DNA from: JAGOCV01 sp049445855
GTDB lineage: Bacteria; Pseudomonadota; Gammaproteobacteria; Burkholderiales; Burkholderiaceae_C
Assembly (NCBI RefSeq): GCF_049445855.1
Contig: NZ_JBMSDV010000002.1
Location: 248,001-312,000, forward strand
DNA: 64,000 bases
Direction of reading: 5' to 3'
This document shows, piece after piece, positions 34,332 through 42,621 of the stretch (its first letter is position 1; the number at the start of each line of letters is the position of its first letter). Under the pieces are notes generated by a model. The model made no database searches and was not told where the DNA came from. It was given only the letters and a program-made list of their open reading frames with translations. The position numbers were made by a program, and so were the translations under genes.

Positions 34332-35405
34332 TTAACGCATTCGCACCCGCAGGACGAAGGATTCGAGCTGTGTGCACAGGTCCCGCAGTGCGAGGGCCTT
34401 CAGGCGCGCCTGCTTTGCGGCCACTTGCCATCCGGCGAGATCCGGCACAGCCAGCTCGGGATTGACGATGCCGTTCCATGCCAACGAAAAGTCGCGTAAC
34501 GAGGCTGGCGCGTCCATCCAGTCGAGGAACGCGGCCAGTTTGGCGTGGTGCGCGGCGTCGTCCTGGGGGTAGATGTTCCACACGAACGGCTTGCCCGCCC
34601 AGAGGGCGCGCACCAGCGAGTCTTCGCCACGGACGAGGTTGAGATCGCTTGCCCACAGCAGATGGTCGAATTCGGTTTGCGGCATGGCGGGCAGCCAGCT
34701 GATCGACGGTAAACGCATCGAGGGGGCCGCGTGGTGGAGTGCGGCTTTCACCGCCTGTGTGGCTCGTCCTGCCGTCACGAGAAGATGTGTTCGGCCAGCA
34801 GCACCCAGATGCATCAGCAGCCGGGGCAGGGCTGCCGGCTCGTAGCAGAAGAGGCTGACCACGGCATCGCCTTCGTGCCATGGCACGCCATGGCCGAGCA
34901 GCCAGGCCGCCCGGTCAAAGTTGCGTTTCCGCGCTTCGAGGTCGTCTTCACGCAGGAGGCCGCCGGTTCCGCCGGTGAAGCCGGGATAGAAGAAATACTT
35001 GTCCAGGCCCGCAGCCGGCCCGCTGAACACGGGCGAGCGCAGGCCATGGTTGCGTTCTACCCAGTCTTCGGCGCTCAGGTATTCGAGGTTGACCCACGCG
35101 GGCGCATGGCCGGCGGCTGCCCGGCGGGCCATCGCTTCGAGGTAGTGCGCATCGAGTTCGCAGCCGAAAGCTTCGATGACCACGTCGCCCGCTTCGCCGA
35201 ATGCGGTGTCGCCGTCCCACGCTTGCACTTCCACGCCTGCGTGGCCGTGTGGTGCCATCCACGCCAGCGCGGACGCATCGTCCACCCACAGGCGCGGCGC
35301 ATGCCCGCGGTCGGCCAACTGGCGTGCCAGCCGCCAGCACACGCCGATGTCGCCGTGGTTGTCGATAACCCTGCAGAAGATGTCCCACGTGAGCGGAGCA
35401 GTCAT
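34332..35405 (-). CDS. earP: EF-P arginine 32 rhamnosyltransferase
   Basis: This 357-residue inverting GT-B glycosyltransferase attaches rhamnose from dTDP-rhamnose to Arg32 of EF-P. The N-terminal WDIFCRVIDNHGDIGVCWRL contains D15 and D19, equivalent to the catalytic Asp residues described in characterised EarP. EDSLVRALWAGKPFVWNIYPQ near the C-terminus binds the nucleotide sugar. I start at MTAPLTWD because the frame's first 17 residues are unconserved. Its start codon is only 25 bases from that of divergent uvrC. dTDP-rhamnose synthesis genes must lie elsewhere. Confidence 0.93.
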   Translation of the reverse strand: MTAPLTWDIFCRVIDNHGDIGVCWRLARQLADRGHAPRLWVDDASALAWMAPHGHAGVEVQAWDGDTAFGEAGDVVIEAFGCELDAHYLEAMARRAAAGHAPAWVNLEYLSAEDWVERNHGLRSPVFSGPAAGLDKYFFYPGFTGGTGGLLREDDLEARKRNFDRAAWLLGHGVPWHEGDAVVSLFCYEPAALPRLLMHLGAAGRTHLLVTAGRATQAVKAALHHAAPSMRLPSISWLPAMPQTEFDHLLWASDLNLVRGEDSLVRALWAGKPFVWNIYPQDDAAHHAKLAAFLDWMDAPASLRDFSLAWNGIVNPELAVPDLAGWQVAAKQARLKALALRDLCTQLESFVLRVRMR

Positions 35406-35430
35406 GCCGCGGATTGTCCACAATACGGGG

Positions 35431-37452
35431 ATGACAGATTCCGCAGCCGTGCACACGCCCGAACTGCTGGCCGAGGTGGCTGCGCTGCCTCCGCTGCCGG
35501 GCGTGTACCGCTATTTCGACGCGCAGGACGCCGTGCTCTACGTGGGCAAGGCGCGTAACCTGAAGAAGCGTGTCTCCAGTTACTTCCAGAAGACCCATGG
35601 CGGCACGCGCATCGGCCACATGGTGGGCAAGATCGCGCGCATGGAGACGACGGTGGTGCGCTCCGAGGCCGAGGCCCTGCTGCTGGAAAACAACCTCATC
35701 AAGACGCTCAAGCCGCGCTACAACATCCTGTTCCGCGACGACAAGAGTTATCCGTACCTGCGTATCGCAGCGCTGCCCGCAGCGACGCCTGCTGCAAGCC
35801 CGGCCGGTGAATCGGCCAGTCGCAACAACGTGGGCCAGAGCGCGGCGGCGTTTCCCCGCGTGTCCTACTACCGCGGCGCGGTTGATCGCAAGCACCACTA
35901 CTTCGGGCCGTATCCGAGCGCGTGGGCGGTGAAGGAATCCATCCTGCTCCTGCAGAAGGTGTTCCGCCTGCGCACCTGCGAAGACACGGTTTTCAACAAC
36001 CGGACGCGGCCTTGCCTGCTGTACCAGATCAAGCGCTGTTCGGGCCCTTGTGTGGGGCATGTGACGCCCGAGGACTATGCGCACGACGTGGCCAACGCGC
36101 AGTCCCTGCTCGAAGGCGACACGCAGGCCGTGCTGGAAACGCTGGAGGCCCGCATGATGGCCCACTCCGAACGTCTCGAGTTCGAGCAGGCGGCGGAAAT
36201 CCGTAACCAGATGACGGCGCTGTCGCGCGTGCTGCACCAGCAATCGGTGGACAACGTGTCCGACAAGGACGTGGACATCCTCGTCGTGAAAGTGCAGGGC
36301 GGCCGCGCCTGCGTCAATCTGGCCATGGTGCGCGGCGGGCGGCATCTGGGCGACAGGGCGTACTTTCCCGCGCATGTCGAGGATGCGCGGGAGATCTACG
36401 AAGGTGAAGTGGCCGAAGGGGCGGATGCCGCCGACGAGGGGGCCAGCATCGAAAGCATCAAGCCGCAATCCGTCGAGGCGCAGGTGCTCGAGGCGTTTAT
36501 CGCACAGCACTACATCGATGTGCCTGTCCCGCCGACGCTCGTTGTGAGTGAACCCATCGCCAAGGCGCTGCTCGAGGCGCTGTCACAGCAAGGCGGCGTG
36601 CGCGTCTCGGCGGTGCACCAGCCGCGCGAGCAACGGCGCGTGTGGCTCGAGATGGCGGAGAAGAACGCGTCCATCCAGCTGGCGCGCCTGCTGGCGGAAG
36701 AGGGCTCGCAACAGGCACGCACGCGCGCGCTGGCCGATGCGCTGGACCTCGCGTTGGAGAACCTCGACCCGCTGCGCATCGAATGCTTCGACATCTCCCA
36801 CACGGCGGGTGAAGCGACACAGGCATCGTGCGTGGTCTTCCAGAACCACAAGATGCAGAGCAGTGAATACCGCCGCTACAAGATCGAAGGCATCACGCCG
36901 GGCGACGACTACGCCGCCATGCGCCAGGTGCTCACGCGCCGCTACAGCAAGATTGCCGAGGCGATGCGTGAAGGCGCGGACGGAACAGCTGGTGCCACGG
37001 CGCGCATGCCCGACCTCGTGCTGGTGGACGGCGGCAAGGGCCAGGTGTCGATGGCGCGCGACGTGTTCACCGAACTCGGGCTCGACCTGGCGCTGATCGT
37101 CGGTGTCGAGAAGGGGGAGGGCCGCAAGGTCGGGCTGGAGGAGCTGGTGTTCGCCGATGGTCGCGATAAGGTCTACCTGGGCAAGGATTCCGCCGCGCTG
37201 ATGCTGGTTGCGCAGATCCGCGACGAGGCGCACCGCTTCGCCATCACCGGCATGCGCGCGCAGCGTGCGCGGGTGCGCGTGGGTGGCAGCAAGCTGGAAG
37301 AGATTCCCGGTGTCGGCCCGCGCAAGCGGGCGAGGCTGCTGCAACGCTTCGGTGGCGTTCGCGGCGTGGCCGCGGCCAGCGTGGACGATCTGGCTTCGGT
37401 CGAGGGCATTTCCCATGATCTGGCGGAGCAGATTTATCAGGCACTGCGCTGA
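35431..37452 (+). CDS. uvrC: Excinuclease ABC subunit C
   Basis: This 673-residue nuclease makes the two incisions of nucleotide excision repair. The N-terminal GIY-YIG domain (GVYRYFDAQDAVLYVGKARN) is followed by a UVR motif (EFEQAAEIRNQMTAL), an RNase-H-like C-terminal nuclease (ECFDISHTAGEATQASCVVF, LVLVDGGKGQVSMARDVF) and twin helix-hairpin-helix motifs at the end. There are two low-complexity insertions, about residues 111-140 (Ala/Pro/Ser-rich) and about 328-350 (Glu/Ala-rich), relative to the family pattern as I know it. Start MTDSAAVHTPE was chosen because the longer frame runs through divergent earP. Confidence 0.95.
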   Translation: MTDSAAVHTPELLAEVAALPPLPGVYRYFDAQDAVLYVGKARNLKKRVSSYFQKTHGGTRIGHMVGKIARMETTVVRSEAEALLLENNLIKTLKPRYNILFRDDKSYPYLRIAALPAATPAASPAGESASRNNVGQSAAAFPRVSYYRGAVDRKHHYFGPYPSAWAVKESILLLQKVFRLRTCEDTVFNNRTRPCLLYQIKRCSGPCVGHVTPEDYAHDVANAQSLLEGDTQAVLETLEARMMAHSERLEFEQAAEIRNQMTALSRVLHQQSVDNVSDKDVDILVVKVQGGRACVNLAMVRGGRHLGDRAYFPAHVEDAREIYEGEVAEGADAADEGASIESIKPQSVEAQVLEAFIAQHYIDVPVPPTLVVSEPIAKALLEALSQQGGVRVSAVHQPREQRRVWLEMAEKNASIQLARLLAEEGSQQARTRALADALDLALENLDPLRIECFDISHTAGEATQASCVVFQNHKMQSSEYRRYKIEGITPGDDYAAMRQVLTRRYSKIAEAMREGADGTAGATARMPDLVLVDGGKGQVSMARDVFTELGLDLALIVGVEKGEGRKVGLEELVFADGRDKVYLGKDSAALMLVAQIRDEAHRFAITGMRAQRARVRVGGSKLEEIPGVGPRKRARLLQRFGGVRGVAAASVDDLASVEGISHDLAEQIYQALR

Positions 37453-37482
37453 CGCCGGCTGGCGGCGTGACACAATCGCACG

Positions 37483-38049
37483 ATGTTCCTCACCATCCCC
37501 ACGATCATGACCTGGACGCGCATCGTCGCGATTCCGCTCATCGTCGGGGTTTTCTACCTGCCCATCGCTCCCGCCACCATGAACCTGGTGGCCACGGTGA
37601 TGTTCGTCGTCTTCGCGCTCACGGACTGGCTGGACGGCTACCTTGCGCGCAAGCTCAACCAGACCTCGGCCTTCGGCGCGTTTCTCGATCCGGTAGCCGA
37701 CAAGTTCCTGGTCTGTGCCTCGCTGCTGGTGCTGGTGCACCTGAACCGCGCCGACGTGTTCGTCGCGCTCATCATCATCGGCCGCGAGATCGCCATTTCC
37801 GCGCTGCGTGAGTGGATGGCGCAGATCGGCGCGTCGCGCAGCGTGGCGGTGCACATGGTCGGCAAGCTCAAGACGACGGTGCAGATGGTGGCGATCCCGT
37901 TCCTGCTGTATCACGGCAACCTGTTCGGCTTCATCGATACGAACCTGTGGGGCACCTGGCTCATCTGGGCCTCGGCCATCCTGACCGTCTGGTCGATGGT
38001 CTACTACCTGCAGAAGGCGATTCCCGAGATTCGCGCGCGCGCGAAATGA
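37483..38049 (+). CDS. pgsA: CDP-diacylglycerol--glycerol-3-phosphate 3-phosphatidyltransferase
   Basis: This 188-residue membrane enzyme makes phosphatidylglycerol phosphate, the committed step to phosphatidylglycerol and cardiolipin. It contains the CDP-alcohol phosphotransferase motif TDWLDGYLARKLNQTSAFGAFLDP (split here as D-G-x2-A-R, then G-x3-D-x3-D) and four to six helices. The frequent uvrC-pgsA neighbourhood is preserved, 30 bases apart. Its stop overlaps the start of the EamA gene (ATGA). Confidence 0.95.
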   Translation: MFLTIPTIMTWTRIVAIPLIVGVFYLPIAPATMNLVATVMFVVFALTDWLDGYLARKLNQTSAFGAFLDPVADKFLVCASLLVLVHLNRADVFVALIIIGREIAISALREWMAQIGASRSVAVHMVGKLKTTVQMVAIPFLLYHGNLFGFIDTNLWGTWLIWASAILTVWSMVYYLQKAIPEIRARAK

Positions 38050-38921
38050 ACGACCGGCAGTCGGTCGCGCTCGTGCGGGCGATGCCCGTCATCTTCGTGC
38101 TCATCTGGAGCACGGGCTTCATCGTGGCGCGCTACGGCATGCCGCATTCGCCGCCGCTGAAATTCCTCTCGGTGCGTTACATCCTCTCCGTGGCGTGCTT
38201 CCTGGTGTGGGCGCTGGCTGCGCGGGCCGCCTGGCCTTCCGGACGAAGGCAATGGTTTCATCTGGCCGTCACCGGCGTGCTGATGCATGCCGGTTATCTC
38301 GGGGGTGTCTGGGCAGCAGTGAAGCTCGGCATGGGTGCGGGTCTCGTCGCGCTGCTGGTCGGCTTGCAGCCGGTGCTCACGGCCATCTGGGTGTCGCAAC
38401 GCGGCGGTGAGGTTTCATCGAAACAATGGGGCGGCCTCGCGCTGGGTTTTGCGGGTCTGGCCCTGGTGGTGTGGGAGAAGCTCGGCATGGGCGAGGTCCA
38501 GCTGGTCACGCTGATGCTTTCCGTGCTGGCGCTGCTCAGCATCACTGCAGGCACGCTCTACCAGAAGCGTTTCGTTGCGCCGTGTGACGTGCGTACCGCC
38601 AACATGGTGCAACTGGCTGCGGCCTTCGTCGTGTCCGCGCCGTTGGCGTTGCTCGAGCCCGAAACGATGCACTGGACCGGTCAGCTGACCGGCGCAATGG
38701 TGTGGTCCGTGCTCGTGCTCACGCTGGGCGGAAGTTCGCTGCTCTACATGCTCATCCAGCGGGGTGCGGCGACGGCTGTCACCAGTCTGCTCTACCTGGT
38801 GCCGCCATGCACGGCATTGCTGGCGTGGCTGCTGTTCGGCGAGCCCATCACCGCACTCATCATCGTGGGCACCGCGCTCACCGCGTTCGGCGTGAGCCTG
38901 GTGGTGCGCGCCGCGCGCTAG
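38046..38921 (+). CDS. EamA-family (DMT) transporter
   Basis: This 291-residue protein has ten membrane helices arranged as two EamA repeats. The first ends near GVWAAVKLGMGAGLVALLVGLQPV and the second near TSLLYLVPPCTALLAWLLFGEP, with the conserved Pro and Glu of the drug/metabolite transporter family. The start overlaps the pgsA stop. The longer open frame upstream is a shadow inside pgsA. The last 44 bases overlap the end of the convergent LysR gene. Substrate unknown. Confidence 0.88.
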   Translation: MNDRQSVALVRAMPVIFVLIWSTGFIVARYGMPHSPPLKFLSVRYILSVACFLVWALAARAAWPSGRRQWFHLAVTGVLMHAGYLGGVWAAVKLGMGAGLVALLVGLQPVLTAIWVSQRGGEVSSKQWGGLALGFAGLALVVWEKLGMGEVQLVTLMLSVLALLSITAGTLYQKRFVAPCDVRTANMVQLAAAFVVSAPLALLEPETMHWTGQLTGAMVWSVLVLTLGGSSLLYMLIQRGAATAVTSLLYLVPPCTALLAWLLFGEPITALIIVGTALTAFGVSLVVRAAR

Positions 38922-39867
38922 CCTTTGCCGGGGTCGTCCGGCGCGTGCCCATCCAGGGCTCCACTGCAAATTCTCCGGCGAGGAAGTCCACCAGCAAGCG
39001 CTGGCGCACCGGCATTTTGGGTTGCCACGGTGCGAGCCAGTGGATGTCCGCATCACGCATGGCCCATTCCGGGAGGACGCGCACGAGCGCGCCGCTGTCC
39101 AGCAGCGACGCCACGTCCCACTGGCTGCGCAGCGCGATGCCATGTCCTTGCAGGCACCAGTCACGCGCCAGTTCGCCGGAATTCGTGGTGAGCCTGCCCT
39201 GCACACGGACGCGGGCGGACGTGCCCCGGTCGTGCTGGAGTTGCCAGCTGTCGAAGCGCTCGCCAGTGCGGGCGTTCTCGCGCACCACCAGGCATTCATG
39301 CGCAGCCAGATCGGCTGGCTCCGCGGGCGCACCCACCCGTTCCAGATACGAGGGCGCGGCCACCAGAACACGGCGGTTCGGCGCAAGCTTGCGCGACACC
39401 CATTGCGATGCCACGCGCTGGTCGCTGACGGACCAGAGCCAGATCGCGCCATCGAACCCTTCTGCGGCAAGGTCGGGCAGATGTTCCGTGAGTTGCAACT
39501 GGAACGAGATCTTCGGGTACCGGAGCTGGAAGCGCGCCAGTGCCGCCCCGAGCCAGACGCGACCGAAGCCCATCGTTGCGACGAGCCGCATCGCGCCGGC
39601 GGGCTCCGACTTGCGCTCACCCAATTCGTCCTCGAGTTCACGAAAGCCCTGCAGCAGCCCACGCGCCCGCTCGCATGCGGCCTCGCCTTCCGCAGTGGCG
39701 CTCACGCGGCGCGTGGATCGCTGGAACAATTGCTGCCCCAGTCGCTGCTCGAGTGCTGCCAGCCGCTTGGTGACTGCGGGCGGCGCCATACCGAGCCGGG
39801 CCGCGGCGCCCGAGAGGCTGCCCTGCTCACGGATGGCGACGATGAGTTCCAGATCGGCTCGTTCCAT
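38878..39867 (-). CDS. LysR-family transcriptional regulator
   Basis: This 329-residue regulator has an N-terminal winged helix (ADLELIVAIREQGSLSGAAARLGMAPPAVTKRLAALEQRLGQQLF) and a type 2 periplasmic-binding-like effector domain with RLVATMGFGRVWLGAALARF at its beginning. AGGAAA precedes the chosen ATG. The long upstream extension runs over the divergent hydrolase and is rejected. The basic C-terminal tail (RRTTPAKASARR) lies beyond the usual family length and overlaps the EamA gene. The divergent arrangement suggests it controls the dehalogenase-like hydrolase and tartrate dehydrogenase genes. Confidence 0.9.
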   Translation of the reverse strand: MERADLELIVAIREQGSLSGAAARLGMAPPAVTKRLAALEQRLGQQLFQRSTRRVSATAEGEAACERARGLLQGFRELEDELGERKSEPAGAMRLVATMGFGRVWLGAALARFQLRYPKISFQLQLTEHLPDLAAEGFDGAIWLWSVSDQRVASQWVSRKLAPNRRVLVAAPSYLERVGAPAEPADLAAHECLVVRENARTGERFDSWQLQHDRGTSARVRVQGRLTTNSGELARDWCLQGHGIALRSQWDVASLLDSGALVRVLPEWAMRDADIHWLAPWQPKMPVRQRLLVDFLAGEFAVEPWMGTRRTTPAKASARRAPPGSRRTR

Positions 39868-39958
39868 AATTTCCTGATTGGAAATAATTGATTGCCTGAT
39901 TATTGCTTGATGCCGATCAGGCGCCAACGGCACAATGCACGAAAGAAAGCGAACGAAC

Positions 39959-40837
39959 ATGCTGGAGACATTCACCCCCCACACCGTTGCGACTGCCGAC
40001 GGCCCCATCCACACGCGCAAGGGCGGGCAGGGCCCCGCGTTGCTGCTCATGCATGGCCATCCGCAGACCCATGCGATGTGGCACCGCGTGGCTCCGGCCC
40101 TGGCCGCGCACTTCACCGTGGTGATGATGGACTTGCGTGGCTACGGTGATTCCATGCGCATCGAGGGTGACGAAACCCACGCTGCGCATGCCAAGCGCGC
40201 GATGGCCAACGACGCCATGGACGTCATGCGCCACTACGGATTCACGCAATTCCAGGTGCTGGCGCATGACAGGGGCGCGCGCGTGGCGCATCGTCTCGCC
40301 ATCGATCATCCGGATGCCGTGCAGCGCATGATGCTGCTGGATATCGCGCCCACGCTTGCCATGTACGAGCAGACGTCGCTGGGCTTCGCCACGGCTTACT
40401 GGCACTGGTTCTTCCTCATCCAGCCGCCGCCGCTGCCCGAAGCGCTGATCGAATCGGACCCGGTGCGCTACGTGCGCAGCGTGATGGGAAAACGGCATGC
40501 GGGACTGTCCGCCTTCGCGCCCGAGGCACTCGCGGAATACGAGCGTTGCGCGGCGATTCCGGGCAGCGCGCACGCGGTGTGCGAGGACTACCGCGCCAGC
40601 GCGACGATCGATCTCGACCACGACCGTGCCGACATCCAGCAAGGCCGCAAGGTGCAGGTGCCCTTGCGTGTGCTGTGGGGTGGGCATGGCGTCGTGGGCG
40701 CCAATTTCGACGTGCTGGCGCTGTGGCGCGAGCGCGCCACGCAGGTCAGCGGCCAGGCTTTGCCATGCGGTCACTACATCGCAGAAGAAGCGCCCGACGA
40801 ATTGCTGAAGGAAGCCCTGGGCTTTTTCCAGCGCTGA
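39959..40837 (+). CDS. Alpha/beta hydrolase of the haloacetate (fluoroacetate) dehalogenase type
   Basis: This 292-residue alpha/beta hydrolase has HGHPQTHAMW as oxyanion segment, the nucleophile Asp104 in AHDRGARVAHR with Arg105 and Arg108, an acidic residue in LLDIAP and a C-terminal catalytic His in CGHYIAEEAP. AYWHWFFLIQPPPLP carries the His-Trp pair (H149, W150) that holds the halide in fluoroacetate dehalogenase, and the two Arg residues bind the carboxylate. This favours a dehalogenase over a plain epoxide hydrolase. Start MLETFTPH fits the family; an ATG at 39935 is possible. It heads a likely operon with the tartrate dehydrogenase gene. Confidence 0.82.
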   Translation: MLETFTPHTVATADGPIHTRKGGQGPALLLMHGHPQTHAMWHRVAPALAAHFTVVMMDLRGYGDSMRIEGDETHAAHAKRAMANDAMDVMRHYGFTQFQVLAHDRGARVAHRLAIDHPDAVQRMMLLDIAPTLAMYEQTSLGFATAYWHWFFLIQPPPLPEALIESDPVRYVRSVMGKRHAGLSAFAPEALAEYERCAAIPGSAHAVCEDYRASATIDLDHDRADIQQGRKVQVPLRVLWGGHGVVGANFDVLALWRERATQVSGQALPCGHYIAEEAPDELLKEALGFFQR

Positions 40838-40870
40838 GCCTCTTCAAGACATCCAATCGAAGGAAAAATC

Positions 40871-41956
40871 ATGTCCAGGAAACGAATCGCAGTCATCGCC
40901 GGCGACGGCATCGGCAAGGAAGTCATGCCCGAAGGCATCCGCGTGATGGATGCTGCAGCCCGCAAGTTCGGCATCGACCTGCAGTTCGATCATTTCGATT
41001 TTTCGAGCTGGGACTACTACGAGAAGCACGGCAAGATGCTGCCTGACGACTGGAAGGACCAGATCGGCGGACACGACGCCATCTTCTTCGGTGCGGTCGG
41101 CTGGCCCGAGAAGATCGCCGACCACGTGTCGCTGTGGGGTTCGCTGCTGTTGTTCCGTCGCGAGTTCGACCAGTACATCAACCTGCGCCCCGCGCGCCTG
41201 ATGCCCGGCATCATCGCGCCCGTGGTGCGTCGGGACGGCAGCGCGCGTGCGCCCGGCGAGATCGACATGTACATCGTGCGCGAGAACACCGAGGGCGAGT
41301 ACTCCAGCATCGGCGGCCGCATGTATGCAGGTACACCGCGCGAGATCGTGATGCAGGAAACCGTGATGTCGCGCGTCGGTGTCGACCGCGTACTGAAGTT
41401 CGCGTTCGAGCTCGCCCAGTCGCGTCCGAAGAAGCATCTGACGAGCGCCACGAAGTCCAACGGCATCGCGATCACCATGCCGTACTGGGACGAGCGCGTG
41501 GCCGAGATGGCGAAGAGCTATCCCGGTGTGAACCTCGACAAGTTCCACATCGACATCCTCACCGCGCATTTCGTGCAACGCCCCGACTTCTTCGATGTCG
41601 TTGTGGCGAGCAATCTGTTCGGTGACATCCTCAGCGACCTGGGCCCGGCGTGCACGGGCACCATCGGCATTGCGCCGAGTGCGAACCTCAACCCCGACCG
41701 CACGACGCCGTCGTTGTTCGAACCCGTGCACGGCTCCGCGCCGGACATTGTAGGCAGGAACATTGCCAACCCCATCGGGCAGATCTGGTGTGGCGCGATG
41801 ATGCTGGAGTTCCTCGGCCACAAGGATGCACACGACGCAGTGCTCGCTGCCATCGAGAAGGTGCTCGATCCCCAAAGCGGTGCGCCACGCACGCCGGACA
41901 TCGGCGGCAAGGCGGGCACGAGCGATCTGGGACGTGCGATCGCGCAAGCTTTGTAA
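40871..41956 (+). CDS. ttuC: Tartrate dehydrogenase/decarboxylase family protein
   Basis: This 361-residue NAD- and Mn-dependent enzyme belongs to the isocitrate/isopropylmalate dehydrogenase superfamily. It has AGDGIGKEVMPEG at the N-terminus, YIVRENTEGEYSSIGG for substrate binding, NLFGDILSDLGPACTGTIGIAPSAN with the metal-binding Asp residues and EPVHGSAPDIVGRNIANP near the nucleotide site. The WGSLLLFRREFDQYINLRPARL block is typical of tartrate dehydrogenase and D-malate dehydrogenase. It follows the hydrolase by 33 bases, with AAGGAAAAA before the ATG. Tartrate versus malate preference is undecided. Confidence 0.85.
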   Translation: MSRKRIAVIAGDGIGKEVMPEGIRVMDAAARKFGIDLQFDHFDFSSWDYYEKHGKMLPDDWKDQIGGHDAIFFGAVGWPEKIADHVSLWGSLLLFRREFDQYINLRPARLMPGIIAPVVRRDGSARAPGEIDMYIVRENTEGEYSSIGGRMYAGTPREIVMQETVMSRVGVDRVLKFAFELAQSRPKKHLTSATKSNGIAITMPYWDERVAEMAKSYPGVNLDKFHIDILTAHFVQRPDFFDVVVASNLFGDILSDLGPACTGTIGIAPSANLNPDRTTPSLFEPVHGSAPDIVGRNIANPIGQIWCGAMMLEFLGHKDAHDAVLAAIEKVLDPQSGAPRTPDIGGKAGTSDLGRAIAQAL

Positions 41957-42049
41957 CGTGACCTTGCAGACCTTGTCGATCGGGGCGTGAAGAATCAACA
42001 AAAGCCACTAGAATCCGGGGCCGCGCCGTTGTAAAGCCGCATGTCGTAT

Positions 42050-42078
42050 TGACACCATGCGAGCCACTGGCTCTAATG
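42050..42078 (+). promoter_or_regulatory. Sigma-70 promoter of hupB
   Basis: A perfect -35 TTGACA (42050-42055) and -10 TCTAAT (42073-42078) are separated by exactly 17 bases. The predicted leader to the hupB GTG is about 110 bases. The remainder of the 239-base gap before hupB shows no gene. Confidence 0.78.
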
Positions 42079-42195
42079 TTTTTCCGGCAGCGCGTACCGC
42101 CCATGCAGGTTTCTGAAAGCCCCTGATCGACGCGATCAAGGGTCAGGGAAAACAAGCTACAACCCGATCAACACACTCTCAACGAGGGGCTCCTT

Positions 42196-42468
42196 GTGAA
42201 CAAGACAGAACTGATTGAACATATCGCCAAGCACGCCGACATCTCCAAAGCAGCAGCCACGCGCGCACTCGAATCCACCATCGGTGCCGTGAAGACGACC
42301 CTGAAGAAGGGCGGCTCCGTTTCCCTCGTCGGCTTTGGCACGTTCGCAGTCGGCAAGCGCGCAGCCCGCAGCGGCCGCAACCCCCGCACCGGCGCTACGA
42401 TTAAAATCAAGGCCGCCAAGGTTCCCAAGTTCCGTCCGGGCAAGGCATTGAAAGATGCCTTGAACTGA
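42196..42468 (+). CDS. hupB: DNA-binding protein HU
   Basis: This 90-residue nucleoid protein is the HU family: MNKTELIEHIAKHADISKAAATRALESTI forms the dimerising helices, SLVGFGTFAV the saddle, and GRNPRTGATIKIKA the DNA-inserting arm with its conserved Pro. HU bends and compacts DNA without strong sequence preference. The start is GTG after GAGGGG. A strong promoter lies upstream and tRNA-Val follows 16 bases after the stop, with no terminator in between. Confidence 0.96.
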   Translation: MNKTELIEHIAKHADISKAAATRALESTIGAVKTTLKKGGSVSLVGFGTFAVGKRAARSGRNPRTGATIKIKAAKVPKFRPGKALKDALN

Positions 42469-42484
42469 CACATCAGTTTCGGTG

Positions 42485-42560
42485 GGGTGCTTAGCTCAGC
42501 TGGTAGAGCGGCGCCCTTACAAGGCGTAGGTCGGCGGTTCGATCCCGTCAGCACCCACCA
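42485..42560 (+). tRNA. tRNA-Val (anticodon TAC)
   Basis: GGGTGCT (42485-42491) pairs with AGCACCC (42550-42556), followed by A and an encoded CCA end. The D-arm TAGCTCAGCTGGTAGAG and T-arm GGTTCGATCC are standard. The anticodon loop CTTACAA puts TAC at 42518-42520, for valine. It is probably cut from the hupB transcript. Confidence 0.96.
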
Positions 42561-42568
42561 ACAATGAC

Positions 42569-42593
42569 AAAGGCGAACACGATGTTCGCCTTT
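42569..42593 (+). terminator. Terminator after hupB/tRNA-Val
   Basis: AAAGGCGAAC (42569-42578) pairs perfectly with GTTCGCCTTT (42584-42593) around ACGAT and is followed by TGTGTTT. It ends the hupB-tRNA-Val unit before ppiD. Confidence 0.85.
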
Positions 42594-42621
42594 TGTGTTT
42601 CAAGTCAGAGAGAGATTCGCC

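Noticed and set aside
42010..42015. TAGAAT as an additional hupB -10
   Set aside because: No acceptable -35 lies 16-18 bases upstream, while the TTGACA-17-TCTAAT promoter downstream is far better.
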